A stretch of DNA of 64,000 bases from Taxawa tesnikishii (nom. ined.) (taxonomy: Eukaryota; Ascomycota; Dothideomycetes; Dothideales), in NCBI GenBank assembly GCA_030247885.1, contig JAPDRO010000010.1, positions 248,001 to 312,000 of the forward strand, in the 5' to 3' direction. This document shows, piece after piece, positions 44,379 to 53,924 of the stretch (positions within the stretch are counted from its first letter, which is position 1; each line of letters begins with the position of its first letter). The position numbers were made by a program, and so were the translations under genes. Under the pieces are notes generated by a model. That model searched no databases. It was not told where the DNA came from and saw only the letters and a list, made by a program, of their open reading frames with translations.

Positions 44379-44911
44379 TCAGGAGGGCTTTCGTGAATCA
44401 GTTTTTGCCGTATCCGAAAGAGATGAACGATGGAACAGACCTTCATCGGTCGGGTTGCGGCACATTGCTGCAGCCTCCACAAGCCGTTTCAGCCTTCGAG
44501 AGTAGTCGTGCACCCTTGACCGGCTGAGGCGAACTGATTGCGCGCATATCCGATCCTCAATCTCCGCGATCTCCGTGGCTGAGGCTCCGCAGACCTGCTC
44601 CAGATCCTCGAGCACCGAGCTGAGGTGTACTGAAGACGTGCTTTTGTCACGTTTGTTAGACGCAAGCCAGAATTTCGACCCTGCGGGGTCTGCTGCACTG
44701 CAATCGCGGTAACTGTCTGTCCACCGCGCCTGTGGTCGCACAGCCAACACAGGTGGTCGAGAAATCGATGCCAGTTTGTCTTTGGAACGGAGCGAAAGCC
44801 AGACGAGGGTTTGACAGTACCGATCAGCGTGACAGCTTCGTAGAACAGCCTCGTGCTACGGTCGCGAGCGCTCTGTGACGAAGATGAGGCAAGCGATCCT
44901 GTTTGTTGCAT
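44379..44911 (-). pseudogene. Uncharacterised fungal protein, frame-broken
   Basis: From ATG 44911 (MQQTGSLASSSS) the frame reads LFYEAVTLIGTVK and NWHRFLDHLCWLCDHRRGG, then slips near 44690 beside a C4 run and resumes as KFWLASNKRDK and VLEDLEQVCGASATEIAEIE down to 44379. The spacing of blocks suggests one protein of about 175 aa belonging to a lineage-specific family without a known function. No catalytic motif is visible. Confidence 0.5.
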
Positions 44912-45000
44912 GTTTTTGATAGGAAGAAGTACAGAGGCAGGTATGGTATAAGGTCTGAGCTCGGAGCAGTACATCGGGTTTTGTTGAGCACTTCTGGCTA

Positions 45001-45037
45001 TCACGCGCCCACCACGCGCCCACCACGCGCCCACCCC
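45001..45037. repeat. Short tandem repeat CACGCGCCCAC, 3 units
   Basis: Three near-identical 10-bp units (ACGCGCCCAC) just upstream of the broken gene ending at 44379. A minor feature, perhaps promoter-proximal. Confidence 0.6.
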
Positions 45038-45398
45038 GGTCCATGTTGCGATGATGCTGTTCAGAGCATGGCAGGTCATTCCTCGTCCGCACAGGATGTC
45101 CTACACACGAGCAAAGCGACCTCTGTGCTTCGAGACTGGGACCCTATCATTCGCGTGTACGAAGCTCGTTGCCCGATCGATGGCATCTCGAAATCGACAT
45201 CATCGCGCTACGTCGAACTGTCGAACTGACTGAAGATATTAGAGAACCGGTGTGCAACAGAGGAATCTGATCCAATGCTTCTATGTTGATGAAAAATCAT
45301 GCATTCCTGTTCTATGTGTCACAAACATAAGCCTGGTTTCCTTCTCGAAACTCCCTGAAAGCTTTCTTCTGTGACTATCTGAACGTAGGGAGACCACA

Positions 45399-45947
45399 CT
45401 ACGACGACATGATACCCAAGCCTTCACACATCTTTGCAGCAGCAAGGTGTCTCGCATCCTTCTTGGTTCTGGCTGTCCCATCGTACTTGAGACCCTCGAA
45501 AGAAACGACAGCTCTGAAAGACGGTGGGTCCAGAGACTCCATCGCGACGGTGTACGACGGTTGTGCACCGACAAGGTCTCCGTGCTCCTTCAGTGCTATC
45601 GTGTACTTTGCAAGACCTGCGACACTAAACGCTCCATGGACCGATCGCGTCGTCCCACTGAACGGTGTCTGTTCGGCACGGGCCCACGCTTCTGTTCCAC
45701 CTCCTGCTCGTGCTCGGAGTTGTGGCGCTGCACCTCCAAACTCGTGGAGACTCGACAGCATTGTTCGTCTTTCCTTTCTTCCTCCGCTCCGCATGATGGT
45801 TCCGATCAGGGTCAAAACAGTCTTGTAGTCGTCGGAAGCATCACCTGAGATGCTGAATCTAGGGTTGACCATTCCTTGAGCTTGCAAGAAGTTGAGCTTA
45901 TCCTCGTATGGATACTGTCGGAGTGTAGCCTCCAGTTTAGACTATCG
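45399..45947 (-). CDS. Double-stranded RNA-binding domain protein
   Basis: The C-terminal 70 residues fit a dsRBD: YTIALKEHGDLVGAQPSYTV, then FRAVVSFEGLKYDGTARTKKDARHLAAAKMCEGL, with the KKDA..AA signature of the second helix. The frame is open from about 45947 (KLEATLRQYPYEDKLNFL) to the stop at 45399; ATG 45887 is the first internal Met. A 5' exon is likely; the acidic frame at 45952-46218 could supply it through an intron around 45948-46000, but the splice is uncertain. Binding of dsRNA, for example in RNA silencing or editing, is the family role. There is no nuclease domain. Confidence 0.6.
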
Positions 45948-45951
45948 ATAG

Positions 45952-46218
45952 TCAGTGAAAATGTCCGCTTGGGATCAGAGGCTTGTTGACTACATCGACG
46001 TCTACTGAGGAGTCGCTAGCCCCTGCGGTGCATAAGAAGTGGTGCGCAACAACGCATTCGAGACATCTCTTGCCGAACCAGTAGTCCACTGCGTCGTTTG
46101 GCTCGTCATCTGGAGCGGATGACATGACTTCGACGTCTGATCCTCCCAAGTCGCCGTCATCCTCAGAACTCATCTCCCACTCGTTCTCCAGGCTGATAAA
46201 GTCGAGATCTGATGGCAT
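45952..46218 (-). CDS. Acidic open frame, possible 5' exon of the dsRBD gene
   Basis: ATG 46218 begins MPSDLDFISLENEWEMSSED. The product of 88 codons is strongly acidic, with three Cys (GKRCLECVVAHHFLC). It ends at the point where the dsRBD frame opens, on the same strand. A candidate donor (GTAGTC near 45991) and acceptor (GATAG near 45950) would link them, but this is weak. Confidence 0.4.
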   Translation of the reverse strand: MPSDLDFISLENEWEMSSEDDGDLGGSDVEVMSSAPDDEPNDAVDYWFGKRCLECVVAHHFLCTAGASDSSVDVDVVNKPLIPSGHFH

Positions 46219-46639
46219 GATGTCCTATCGCTGCAAAGAAGTGTATGAGGCTTGGAACGCTTTCGAGTGAGATAAAGAGCTGCGGGCAGCTTATGTATCT
46301 GAACACATTCTTCTTGTTCGATGCTATGTACAAGGTGTGGAGCGCACTGCTTGCTGGTTGGAACATCGAGGGTGAGTCACGCTAGCATATCCTGACGCGA
46401 CAGCCTGAGGATCGAACGCGTGACATCTCCCGCAATCAAGCCACCACCAGCTAGGTGAAGACGGTGGTGTGTTGCCTTAGCACTGATGTATGCGTCACTG
46501 ACGTGGCTCCTGTCAGTCTTGAAGGGATCTGTCACTCGACGGGCACGATCCGCCGAGTGCGGAAGCAGAGGATGATTGGAAGCAGAAGGCCATCTTGTGT
46601 GACGCATGATCACTGGAAGTGTTGCTTGATTTGGGTAGA

Positions 46640-47625
46640 GTGTCTAGCATTGTGTCCTTCTCGGGCTCAACCACATGAGTTCAGAGCATGTCCTGTAGGA
46701 CGAACTCTGAGAAAAGTCTGGGCTCTGCGCAACACTCGATGCAGGCCCTCCTGTGTCCACAGTCACGTGCTCATCGTGCAACTGGCTTCTCATCTCGCTC
46801 AACAACCATGAGACAACCCTACGGCGCAAAGGTGCGAACTTCGTGACCAGATCTTGCATTGCGCGCGTCTGCAGACGCGACATCACCTGATCGAACTTGC
46901 GACCACTCTTTGGCAAGAGCTTGGTCCAGCTGAGTCTGTTAGCGACGTCTTTGTTCTCATCGTGAGTTCGCTCACTGTGTCTCGGAGAGCTCGTTGCCCA
47001 ACAGCAGGCTGACGCCCTGGCCTGAAACGGCCTCGAAGTACCTGTAGCGATGGCCTGCGCTAAGCATCTCCTGCAAGACATCCCTCGCTTCGATAGAGCT
47101 TCTGCAGAGGTTGCCGGATCTGTGCAACGCCTCTGCAGTCTCCTTCAGCGAGAACCCGGCGCTCCCTTCGCAGAACTCGACAAGCACAATGCAGGAGCAC
47201 CTCTGAACGATGCGTGACTACGCGTCAAAACGCCTCGCTCGTAGGAAGCAGCCTGCAATCTGTGCTCCAGGCGGAAGCATGCTGGTGTCGGGTAAGCAAG
47301 GGCGGTTCCAGAACTGCTCGGGGTCGTCGAGCCAGGTCGCTGCGTTGTCTTCCAAGAGCTGAACGGTGTTGTGTTCAGGAAGGTCGACCTCCAACATTCT
47401 CGCAAGACGTCTCTTGTCGTTTCCGCCCTTCTCACGCACCATGTAAGGGACGTGCTTGAACAGGTTCGGCCGCTCCTGTTCAAGCACCAACAGCTCGTGT
47501 AAGATTGTCCTCACGCTTTCGGCGTCCTGGAAGCTGTCAGCCTCAGCCCCACACGGCGCCTTGTCAACGAATACATGGAGATCATCTCCGGTCAACATAT
47601 ATCTCAACTGTAGTGGCCACTCCAT
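46640..47625 (-). pseudogene. Uncharacterised protein, broken in several frames
   Basis: ATG 47625 reads MEWPLQLRYMLTGDDLHVFV, LLVLEQERPNLFKHVPYMVR and MLEVDLPEHNTVQLLEDNAATW to PPGAQIAGCFLRARRF, stopping at 47218. The next frame resumes with ILVEFCEGSAGFSLKETAEA and GHRYRYFEAVSGQGVSLLLG, and a further one with SRLQTRAMQDLVTKF and SWLLSEMRSQ. It reads like one gene of about 300 aa with two or three frame changes or unrecognised introns. Function unknown. Confidence 0.45.
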
Positions 47626-47802
47626 GGCTTTGGACTCAGGCTTCCTGGACTCAGGCTTCCCGGACTGGCGTTAGTTGCGGAGTGCGACTGCACATATACT
47701 CGATCGGAGCTAAAGAGCCGTACGGTTGCTTAGCGGCTATGCACAGACCAGCCCTTCGCCCTCTCGCCAGTACCAGTTCATGTGCCTTTGTTGGCAGAGT
47801 AC

Positions 47803-47861
47803 ACGTTGAGGTACACGTTGGGGTGCACGATGAGGTGCACGATGAGGTACACGACGAGGTA
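47803..47861 (+). repeat. 12-bp minisatellite at the insertion site of element C
   Basis: Five units of a 12-bp motif like GGTACACGTTGA or GGTGCACGATGA run directly into the left end of element C. The A/G and TT/AT variants differ between units. On the plus strand it would encode VHDE-type tetrads, but no real gene is evident. Confidence 0.75.
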
Positions 47862-50214
47862 ACGAACTTCCCCACTTGATGCACGTTCCCACTTGATGCA
47901 CGCTTTTCCGGTCTTAGCGATACATGAAAGAACAGCTCTAATTATTTGACCACTAGGTGCATCAGCCTAAGATTCTACACAGCTCAAGAAGAATAGTAAC
48001 AGAACTGTTCTAACTACTAACTAATTCAAAGATATCGTGAGGGTGGCTGTGTGCTGCGCCCGGAGCGTAACCTCTGCGAAACTGGTACCTAGCCTGTATC
48101 TCGCTGGCGCAAAGCATGACCAGAGCTCCTTCCTCTTGGAATAGTCTCGCGCTGAAGTCGACACGCTGAAGAACCTAGAACACCGCCCAAACCGCTTGTG
48201 TCTTGTTGAGTGCGTTGTGTGGAAGGCTGTGCGTGAAGCCTCTTCTGGGGACCTCTACCTCCTCCTCTTCGAGACCCCTCTTCTTAGGCTTAGCAGCGTC
48301 TACTTTCGCTGCCCTTACCACTATCACTTCTCCTTCCTCTGTGCTAGTAGACTGAGGCTGCTTAGTAGATTGCGCATGCTTGCTAGCTTGTTGCGCTGCT
48401 CTCCTCGCCGCTCGTTCGGCCTTTTCGCGTTCCCGCTCTACTTTGGCTGCCTCGCGCGCTACAACACGCGCAGCCTTCCTTCCCTCCTTCTCACGCGCTT
48501 TGTCTGCTCGTGCTCTAGCTGCTACAACCTTCCGATCTTGTACAGCTTGCTTGCGTTGGCGCTCCGCCTCCGCTTCGTTGGCTGCTTGCTGCCGAGCTCG
48601 CTCAACCCGAGCGGGGCTGAAGAACCGTGCTTGACCCGCACTCTCGCCCTCTTCATACAAGACCAGCCTCCGTCCACGCTTCTGCTTCTTCTTCTCCTCT
48701 ACTATCACCTTCTTCAAGCCTTGGTTCTCATGCTGTAAGATCTCTACCTTGGTAGCTAGCTTTTCACTAGCATGCAGTAGAGGGAGCGCTTCGATAGTAA
48801 CATAGCCATCCTTTTGCATATGGCTAAACATACGGCGTAGCGAGCGCGCTGAAGTAGGCGTTCGAACATGCTGTGGCTCAGGCGTAGTGTTGTTCTGCGT
48901 GATTGTAGCTATCACACGTTCGGGGCTGAACGGGTGAATCCCAGCCGCCTCCCATGCGCTTTTCACATTCTTCTCTGTGAATGCGCATTCCCACGCCTCG
49001 TGGAAGAACTTCCAGAACTGTCGCTTAGTGATACGAGTGAGACCTCTACCATCACTTAGGAACCGGTCGACTTCTCGCGAGTAGTAGGTTGCTAGAGGCG
49101 AAAACATGCCGATATCGAGAGGCTGCAGCCTGTGGGTTGAGTGTGGAGGGAGAACGGCAAGTAGAATCCGGTTACGATCGGCGTAGTCAACAAAACCAAG
49201 GTTTACATGACTACTGTGGCCGTCTACGATAAGCAGGCGTTGACTTCTAGCCGCTTTTCGGCGTGTGTTGTGGTCAAACACGTGCTCTAACCACTGTAAT
49301 CCCAAAACCTCATTGCTCCACCCTTTCTCGGAGCTAGCGAAGTATGCCGACTGTTTTTCACCGTCAAAGTCCTCCAACCAAGAGTCTTGCAAGTCCCCCG
49401 ACTCGCTCTGGTAGATGAGTGCGGGTGGAAGGTGCGTTCCATCGGCGCAGATGGAAGCAATAAGCGTGATGAAGTCCCGGCTACCATCCTGACTTGCACC
49501 GAGCAAGCGCCCACTTTCTAGTGCTTCACGTGAGACGATTCTTCTCGTAGACCTAGAGAGGCCTATCAAGAAGCCTTTCTCGTCGAAGTTGTACGTGTTT
49601 GACGGCGTGACGTCGTACTGCTCCATCTTTTTGTGAAGCTAGGTTAAGAGCGTTAGACGCGTATACTAGAAGCAGGCTGCACGCTACTATAACGCAGGTG
49701 GGAGAAAACTAACTAGGTCAAAGAACTCTTGGAAGTATAGCGAGTTATCTGCCACCTTGCGCTTGTAATCAATCACTCGTAGGTACACGCTGGTAAGGCG
49801 ATCGCGGTGTCGCTGGTAGAAGCGCGTGACCCAGTTCTTTCCAAGCTTAGTTTTCGTGATCTCCTCAGCGATATTCTTAAGCATCTGCGGTGTTGGTGGA
49901 AGGCCACGATCCGTAAGTCTATTCAGATGCGCAACAAGCACCTCTTCTTGCGCATCTGTGAGCTTCCGGCGCGTGTAGGAGACGGCTTCCTGGATTGTGC
50001 CTGTTTGGCCTTGATGGCGCCTTGATAGTGTACTCCGATCGACCCTCCACTTTTTGCGGTGGCAGCATAGTTCACACGCTCTTGCGAATCTAAATCTACT
50101 AGTGCAGCCTCGATCCGAGCGTTGTTGCTCATTGTAGGGTGGAGTAATGGTGATAGGGTTTGGTGAGGAAAATCGTGCATCAAGTGGGAACGTGCATCAA
50201 GTGGGGAATCACGT
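47862..50214 (-). mobile_element. Pogo-like transposon, family C (2353 bp)
   Basis: The ends carry CCCCACTTGATGCACGTTCC followed by a second CACTTGATGCACG, in inverted orientation. The outermost six bases differ between ends. TA duplications are at 47860-47861 and 50215-50216. The right TA is also the left TA of copy B2, so the two elements abut. Confidence 0.92.
48175..50132 (-). pseudogene. Family C pogo transposase with one intron, near-intact
   Basis: ATG 50132 (MSNNARIEAALVDLD) starts exon 1 (49714-50132), with psq-type and Tc5-type HTH (KLGKNWVTRFYQRH). A 75-nt intron (49639-49713, GTTAGT..CCTAG, with a CTTAAC branch-like site) leads to exon 2 (48175-49638). That exon has NFDEKGFLIG, LLIVDGHSSH and LQPLDIGMFSPL and an Arg/Ala-rich coiled-coil tail. 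Exon 1 is one base short of phase: an A5 run near 50060 would need six A to keep KWRVDRSTLSRRHQG in frame. That is the only break seen. Confidence 0.85.
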
Positions 50215-50216
50215 TA

Positions 50217-52347
50217 CCGTGTCCGTGCACTCAATGCGCGCATTCAGTCAATGCACCGAGACGCGGTTAACCACCCATTTTCATCCCAACTTAGCACAAC
50301 AAGATGAGCGATATGGAAGAAGCGCTTGCAGAATGTGATACAGTACCCTCTGATGAGGATATCCCATGGCAGAAAATAGCTGACAAGCATGGTGTTGTGC
50401 GCTCGACTTTGACGCGCAAACACCGAGGGGAAACGCGCTCGCGAGAAGACGCAGGTTTAGCACGTCGCAACTTGTCACCACAACAGGAGGCAGAGCTTGT
50501 GGAGTATATAGAGGAATTAACAGAGCGTAAGCTTCCTCCTACAAAAGAAATGGTGCAGATTTACGCGTCTGATATCGCTGGACACCCCGTCTCCGAGAGC
50601 TGGGTCTCGCGCTTCCTCAACCGTCACACCGATAAGCTCACGTCACAATGGAGCACTTCTATGGATCGCACACGCCACGCCGCTGATTCTGGTGATAAGT
50701 ACAAGGTGTACTTTGAACAGCTAGGCAGCAAAATTGACTACTACGAAGTGAGGCCTGCGCATACATACAATATGGATGAGAAGGGCTTCATGATTGGAGC
50801 TGTTGGCAGACAGAAGAGGATCTTCCGCGAGCGGCTGTACAAGAAGAAGCAGTATCAGCAGATGCTCCAGCATGGCAACAGAGAGTGGATAAGCTTGTTG
50901 GCGTGTGTTTGCGCCGATGATACAGCGTTGCCGCCAGCTCTTATATATGCGGCTGACTCCAAGAACATCCAATCAAGCTGGGTGGAGGATGTGAGGATAG
51001 GCAAGCACATGGCCTTCTTCGGAGTATCAGGCAGTGGCTGGAGCAACGACGGCTTAGGCCTGGCATGGCTGCAACAGGTCTTTGATCGCTTCACAAAGGC
51101 CAAAGCACGGAGAAAGTACCGCCTGTTGCTTGTAGATGGCCACGGGAGTCACCTAACGGAAGAGTCTTTCGAGTATTGCCACAGGCATAAGATACTATTG
51201 GGTGTCTATCCGCCTCACAGCACCCACACGTTGCAGCCGCTCGATATGGTGATGTTCAAGCCTCTTAGCATAGCATACTCAAAGAAGCTGGCAACACGCC
51301 TTCACAAGCACCATGGCTTAGTGCCTGTGACTAAAGCTGACTTCTTCTCACTGTTCTGGGACGCCTGGGTGGCCAGCTTCACCGCGAAGAACATCTTCAG
51401 CTCCTTCAAATCGACAGGTGTACACCCCTTCAACCCCAACGTTATACTGCACCGTTTCTATGACGAGGACTCCGACACGGCCAGTGACGCCTCATCTGAA
51501 GCTCCTGTGTATCACGGATATACCTGGATAAAACTGGACACTGTGGCCAAACGAGCGATGGCTAGTGCCTCGGAGAAGGACGCATCTATTGTTCGGCAAT
51601 CGATCCACCATATGGCTATACAAAACAGCCTTCTGAGGGCTGAAAACGAGGGTCTCCTTGACGCTCTCACTGTCAAGAAGCAGCGAGAGAAGCAGAGCAA
51701 GTCTCTAGCTTTGTTGCAACACTATGAGTACTGGGGTCCTTCCATAATGTGGACTCCTCGATCGTTCCGAGAAGCCAAGGTGCGCATGAGGCTTGCAAGG
51801 GAAGAGCGAGAAGCTGAAGAGAAAAAGAAGGTTGACATGAAGGAGTTAGCCAAGGCTCATAAGCTATACAATGACAAGCTTGCTGAGGAAAAGCGTGAGA
51901 AGCGGAAGAAGGAGAAGGAAGAGCGTGGCCGGCAGGCTGCTGTGAAGGCCAAGGAAGTCGCCAAGCGCAAGGCAGAGAGAGCGTCAAAAGCAAGCTCGCG
52001 ACGCTCAAAAAGCTACAAAACAAGCCTCAGGTAGTAAGCGCAAGGCCTCACAGAAAGCAGCACCAAGAAAGAAGCAGAAACGTGGTGCTGTAGGTGATGT
52101 AGGTGGTGCTTCTGCCGCCGAGCGCTCCCCGTCTCCTCCGCCTAGAAGATCCATATGCGGCCGCAATATCAAGCTTCCGCGCAAATATAGATAGTACAAG
52201 TTTGTCGCATAGGCCTGTAGAGTACTCCACCGAAAAATCTTACAATAACAGCTATTGTGTGTGGCTCTGTGGCTTCATTTTTTGTCGTGACTATTTTGGT
52301 GATTGGCGCGCATTGACTGAATGCGCGCATTGAGTGCACGGACACGG
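50217..52347 (+). mobile_element. Pogo-like transposon, family B copy B2 (2131 bp)
   Basis: Same ends and length as B1, with TA at 50215-50216 and 52348-52349. It inserted at the TA flanking element C, or the reverse order occurred. The plus-strand gene occupies most of it. Confidence 0.94.
50304..52034 (+). CDS. Family B pogo transposase, 576 aa, catalytic core intact (B2)
   Basis: ATG 50304 (MSDMEEALAECDTVPSDED) opens a frame through the psq-type HTH (IPWQKIADKHGVVRSTLTR), the Tc5-type HTH, NMDEKGFMIG, LLLVDGHGSH and LQPLDMVMFKPL, all in register. Near 51980 a GA pair is missing relative to B1, so the last 60 or so residues of the basic tail are replaced by SKASSRRSKSYKTSLR. DNA-binding and catalytic parts are whole, so this product could be active. 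Pogo enzymes cut and paste at TA targets in the nucleus. Confidence 0.88.
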   Translation: MSDMEEALAECDTVPSDEDIPWQKIADKHGVVRSTLTRKHRGETRSREDAGLARRNLSPQQEAELVEYIEELTERKLPPTKEMVQIYASDIAGHPVSESWVSRFLNRHTDKLTSQWSTSMDRTRHAADSGDKYKVYFEQLGSKIDYYEVRPAHTYNMDEKGFMIGAVGRQKRIFRERLYKKKQYQQMLQHGNREWISLLACVCADDTALPPALIYAADSKNIQSSWVEDVRIGKHMAFFGVSGSGWSNDGLGLAWLQQVFDRFTKAKARRKYRLLLVDGHGSHLTEESFEYCHRHKILLGVYPPHSTHTLQPLDMVMFKPLSIAYSKKLATRLHKHHGLVPVTKADFFSLFWDAWVASFTAKNIFSSFKSTGVHPFNPNVILHRFYDEDSDTASDASSEAPVYHGYTWIKLDTVAKRAMASASEKDASIVRQSIHHMAIQNSLLRAENEGLLDALTVKKQREKQSKSLALLQHYEYWGPSIMWTPRSFREAKVRMRLAREEREAEEKKKVDMKELAKAHKLYNDKLAEEKREKRKKEKEERGRQAAVKAKEVAKRKAERASKASSRRSKSYKTSLR

Positions 52348-52681
52348 TACAGAAACACAAATCAACTGGTCCGATAACGTAACACGCGTCCTCGAAGGGA
52401 TCTATTCAGAAGTGGATGGTAGGGTATAAGACCCCTTCCAGAAGTACATCTTCTGAGCACATCTGTTGGCTGTTCTTTCCTGTAAGATCTTAAACATCAG
52501 CAAAAGGGGCATTGGTGCCGGCCATATTGTGCATCGGAGATATCATCCCATCGATGAAATTGTTCACCTGTGCGCCTCTGTATAGCATCCGTAAGCCAGT
52601 GTCTAACAATCATACGATTTTCGTCCGCTGACAACTGCTCCTCAGTGCCGGACCTCTGGGAACTACTTTGTCAGAGCTACT

Positions 52682-53924
52682 ATGGCTTACTCTCCAGCAG
52701 ACAAGCGGCGAGTGTTTCTGGCTTACAGAGCGGTATTTGCTGGAAACAACGTCCACATACGGAAACATAAAAGATTCTCGACAACGTTCTCGCACATAAA
52801 TCATCGTTCGGCCCGTTGATCAAAGATTTTGGCACTGACAAAATAGTCGAAATCCTTAGGAATCTCCTAGAGCGCCGGATATTTGAATCCGAGCTACAGG
52901 CAAAAGTAGAGTTCCCGGAGCTGTTCCAGACATCCCCAGCTCGCGACGTCCAGCGATTCAAGTCAGAGAACGATGCAGCGCGCTCTGAAGCGGAGGCTCT
53001 GGAAGAGATGCAGATCTCAGAAGAGAAGGGAGATGGAGGGTGCGATGAGGACGCCATCCAGTCTGGAATCAAGGAGTTGGATGATGTCGTACAAATTGAC
53101 GCCGGTAATAGTGATCGGTCTTGGGATACCATCAGACATGTTTCTTATCAGTTTTAGGTACGACGGGGTTGCCCGGAAGTACAAGCGACGAAGTCCCGTC
53201 CTTGTATCCTTCCTATCTTCCCTTCAAGGCGCAGCATCTCGTCCTGACAACTACCCAGCATGTGCTTGAGGAATGCTGCTTCGACTTTGTTCAGAAGTGG
53301 CTGCCTTCCATACTCTGCAGAAACCAATGGGACTGTGCAGAAGCAGTGGAGCTAACTGAATGGACACGGATCTTGGCCAAGCGCTCGGGCAAGATCCCTG
53401 GCTATACCTCGTCGTTGAGCAATGTCTCTTTCGATGAGATCCTCTTTTCGACGAACAGACTGAGGCATATCGCGGTCCACCGGCTTCGGACCACCGCTCC
53501 AGGGATTGAACGATTGATCCAGTCCTCTGTGAGGTTGGCAGAGACCTTACAAGACTCTCAACGAGCGGCAAAACTAGAAGAACTGCATTATGAGATCAGC
53601 AGCAGAGTCGCAGCCATGGAGCTCAACAAAAACGTTCTGGAAGACCGGCTTGCCATCGAGCTGCAGGAGATACAACAGCAGAGGGAGGCACTTGACAAGA
53701 AGGAGAGAGGGCTCGTGGCTACGATGCTGAGAGAAGATACTGAGAACAAGTCACTGGTAGGGATCTTGCTGGAAGACTCGGTGCAGAGGATATTTGAATA
53801 TGGACCTAGTGTTGTGAATTGTGTTCTGAAAGACCGGGACACCCATAGGATGGGAATTTACCAAGAAGATGTCGATGGGGCTATGGAAGCTGCAAGCTGT
53901 GAGTCAGGGAACAAGGAAGAATAG
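52682..53924 (+). CDS. Uncharacterised coiled-coil protein family, one intron
   Basis: Exon 1 is 52682-53104 and exon 2 is 53158-53924, joined by a 53-nt intron (GTAATA..TTTTAG) that keeps phase (IDAG-TTGLPGS). Blocks such as WDCAEAVELTEWTRILAKR, TNRLRHIAVHRLRTTA and ELHYEISSRVAAMELNKNVL belong to a recurrent ascomycete family of unknown function. The last 100 residues form a coiled coil (LQEIQQQREALDKKERGL) ending near EDSVQRIFEYG. From ATG 52682 (MAYSPADKRRVFLAYRAVF) the frame slips once in an A4 run near 52771, where one more A would link it to ILDNVLAHKSSFG. The gene is otherwise open. Confidence 0.6.

Noticed and set aside
47505-47879. Plus-strand frame ending in VHDE-type repeats
   Set aside because: The start overlaps an opposite-strand gene and the end is minisatellite plus transposon end; no other protein-like content.
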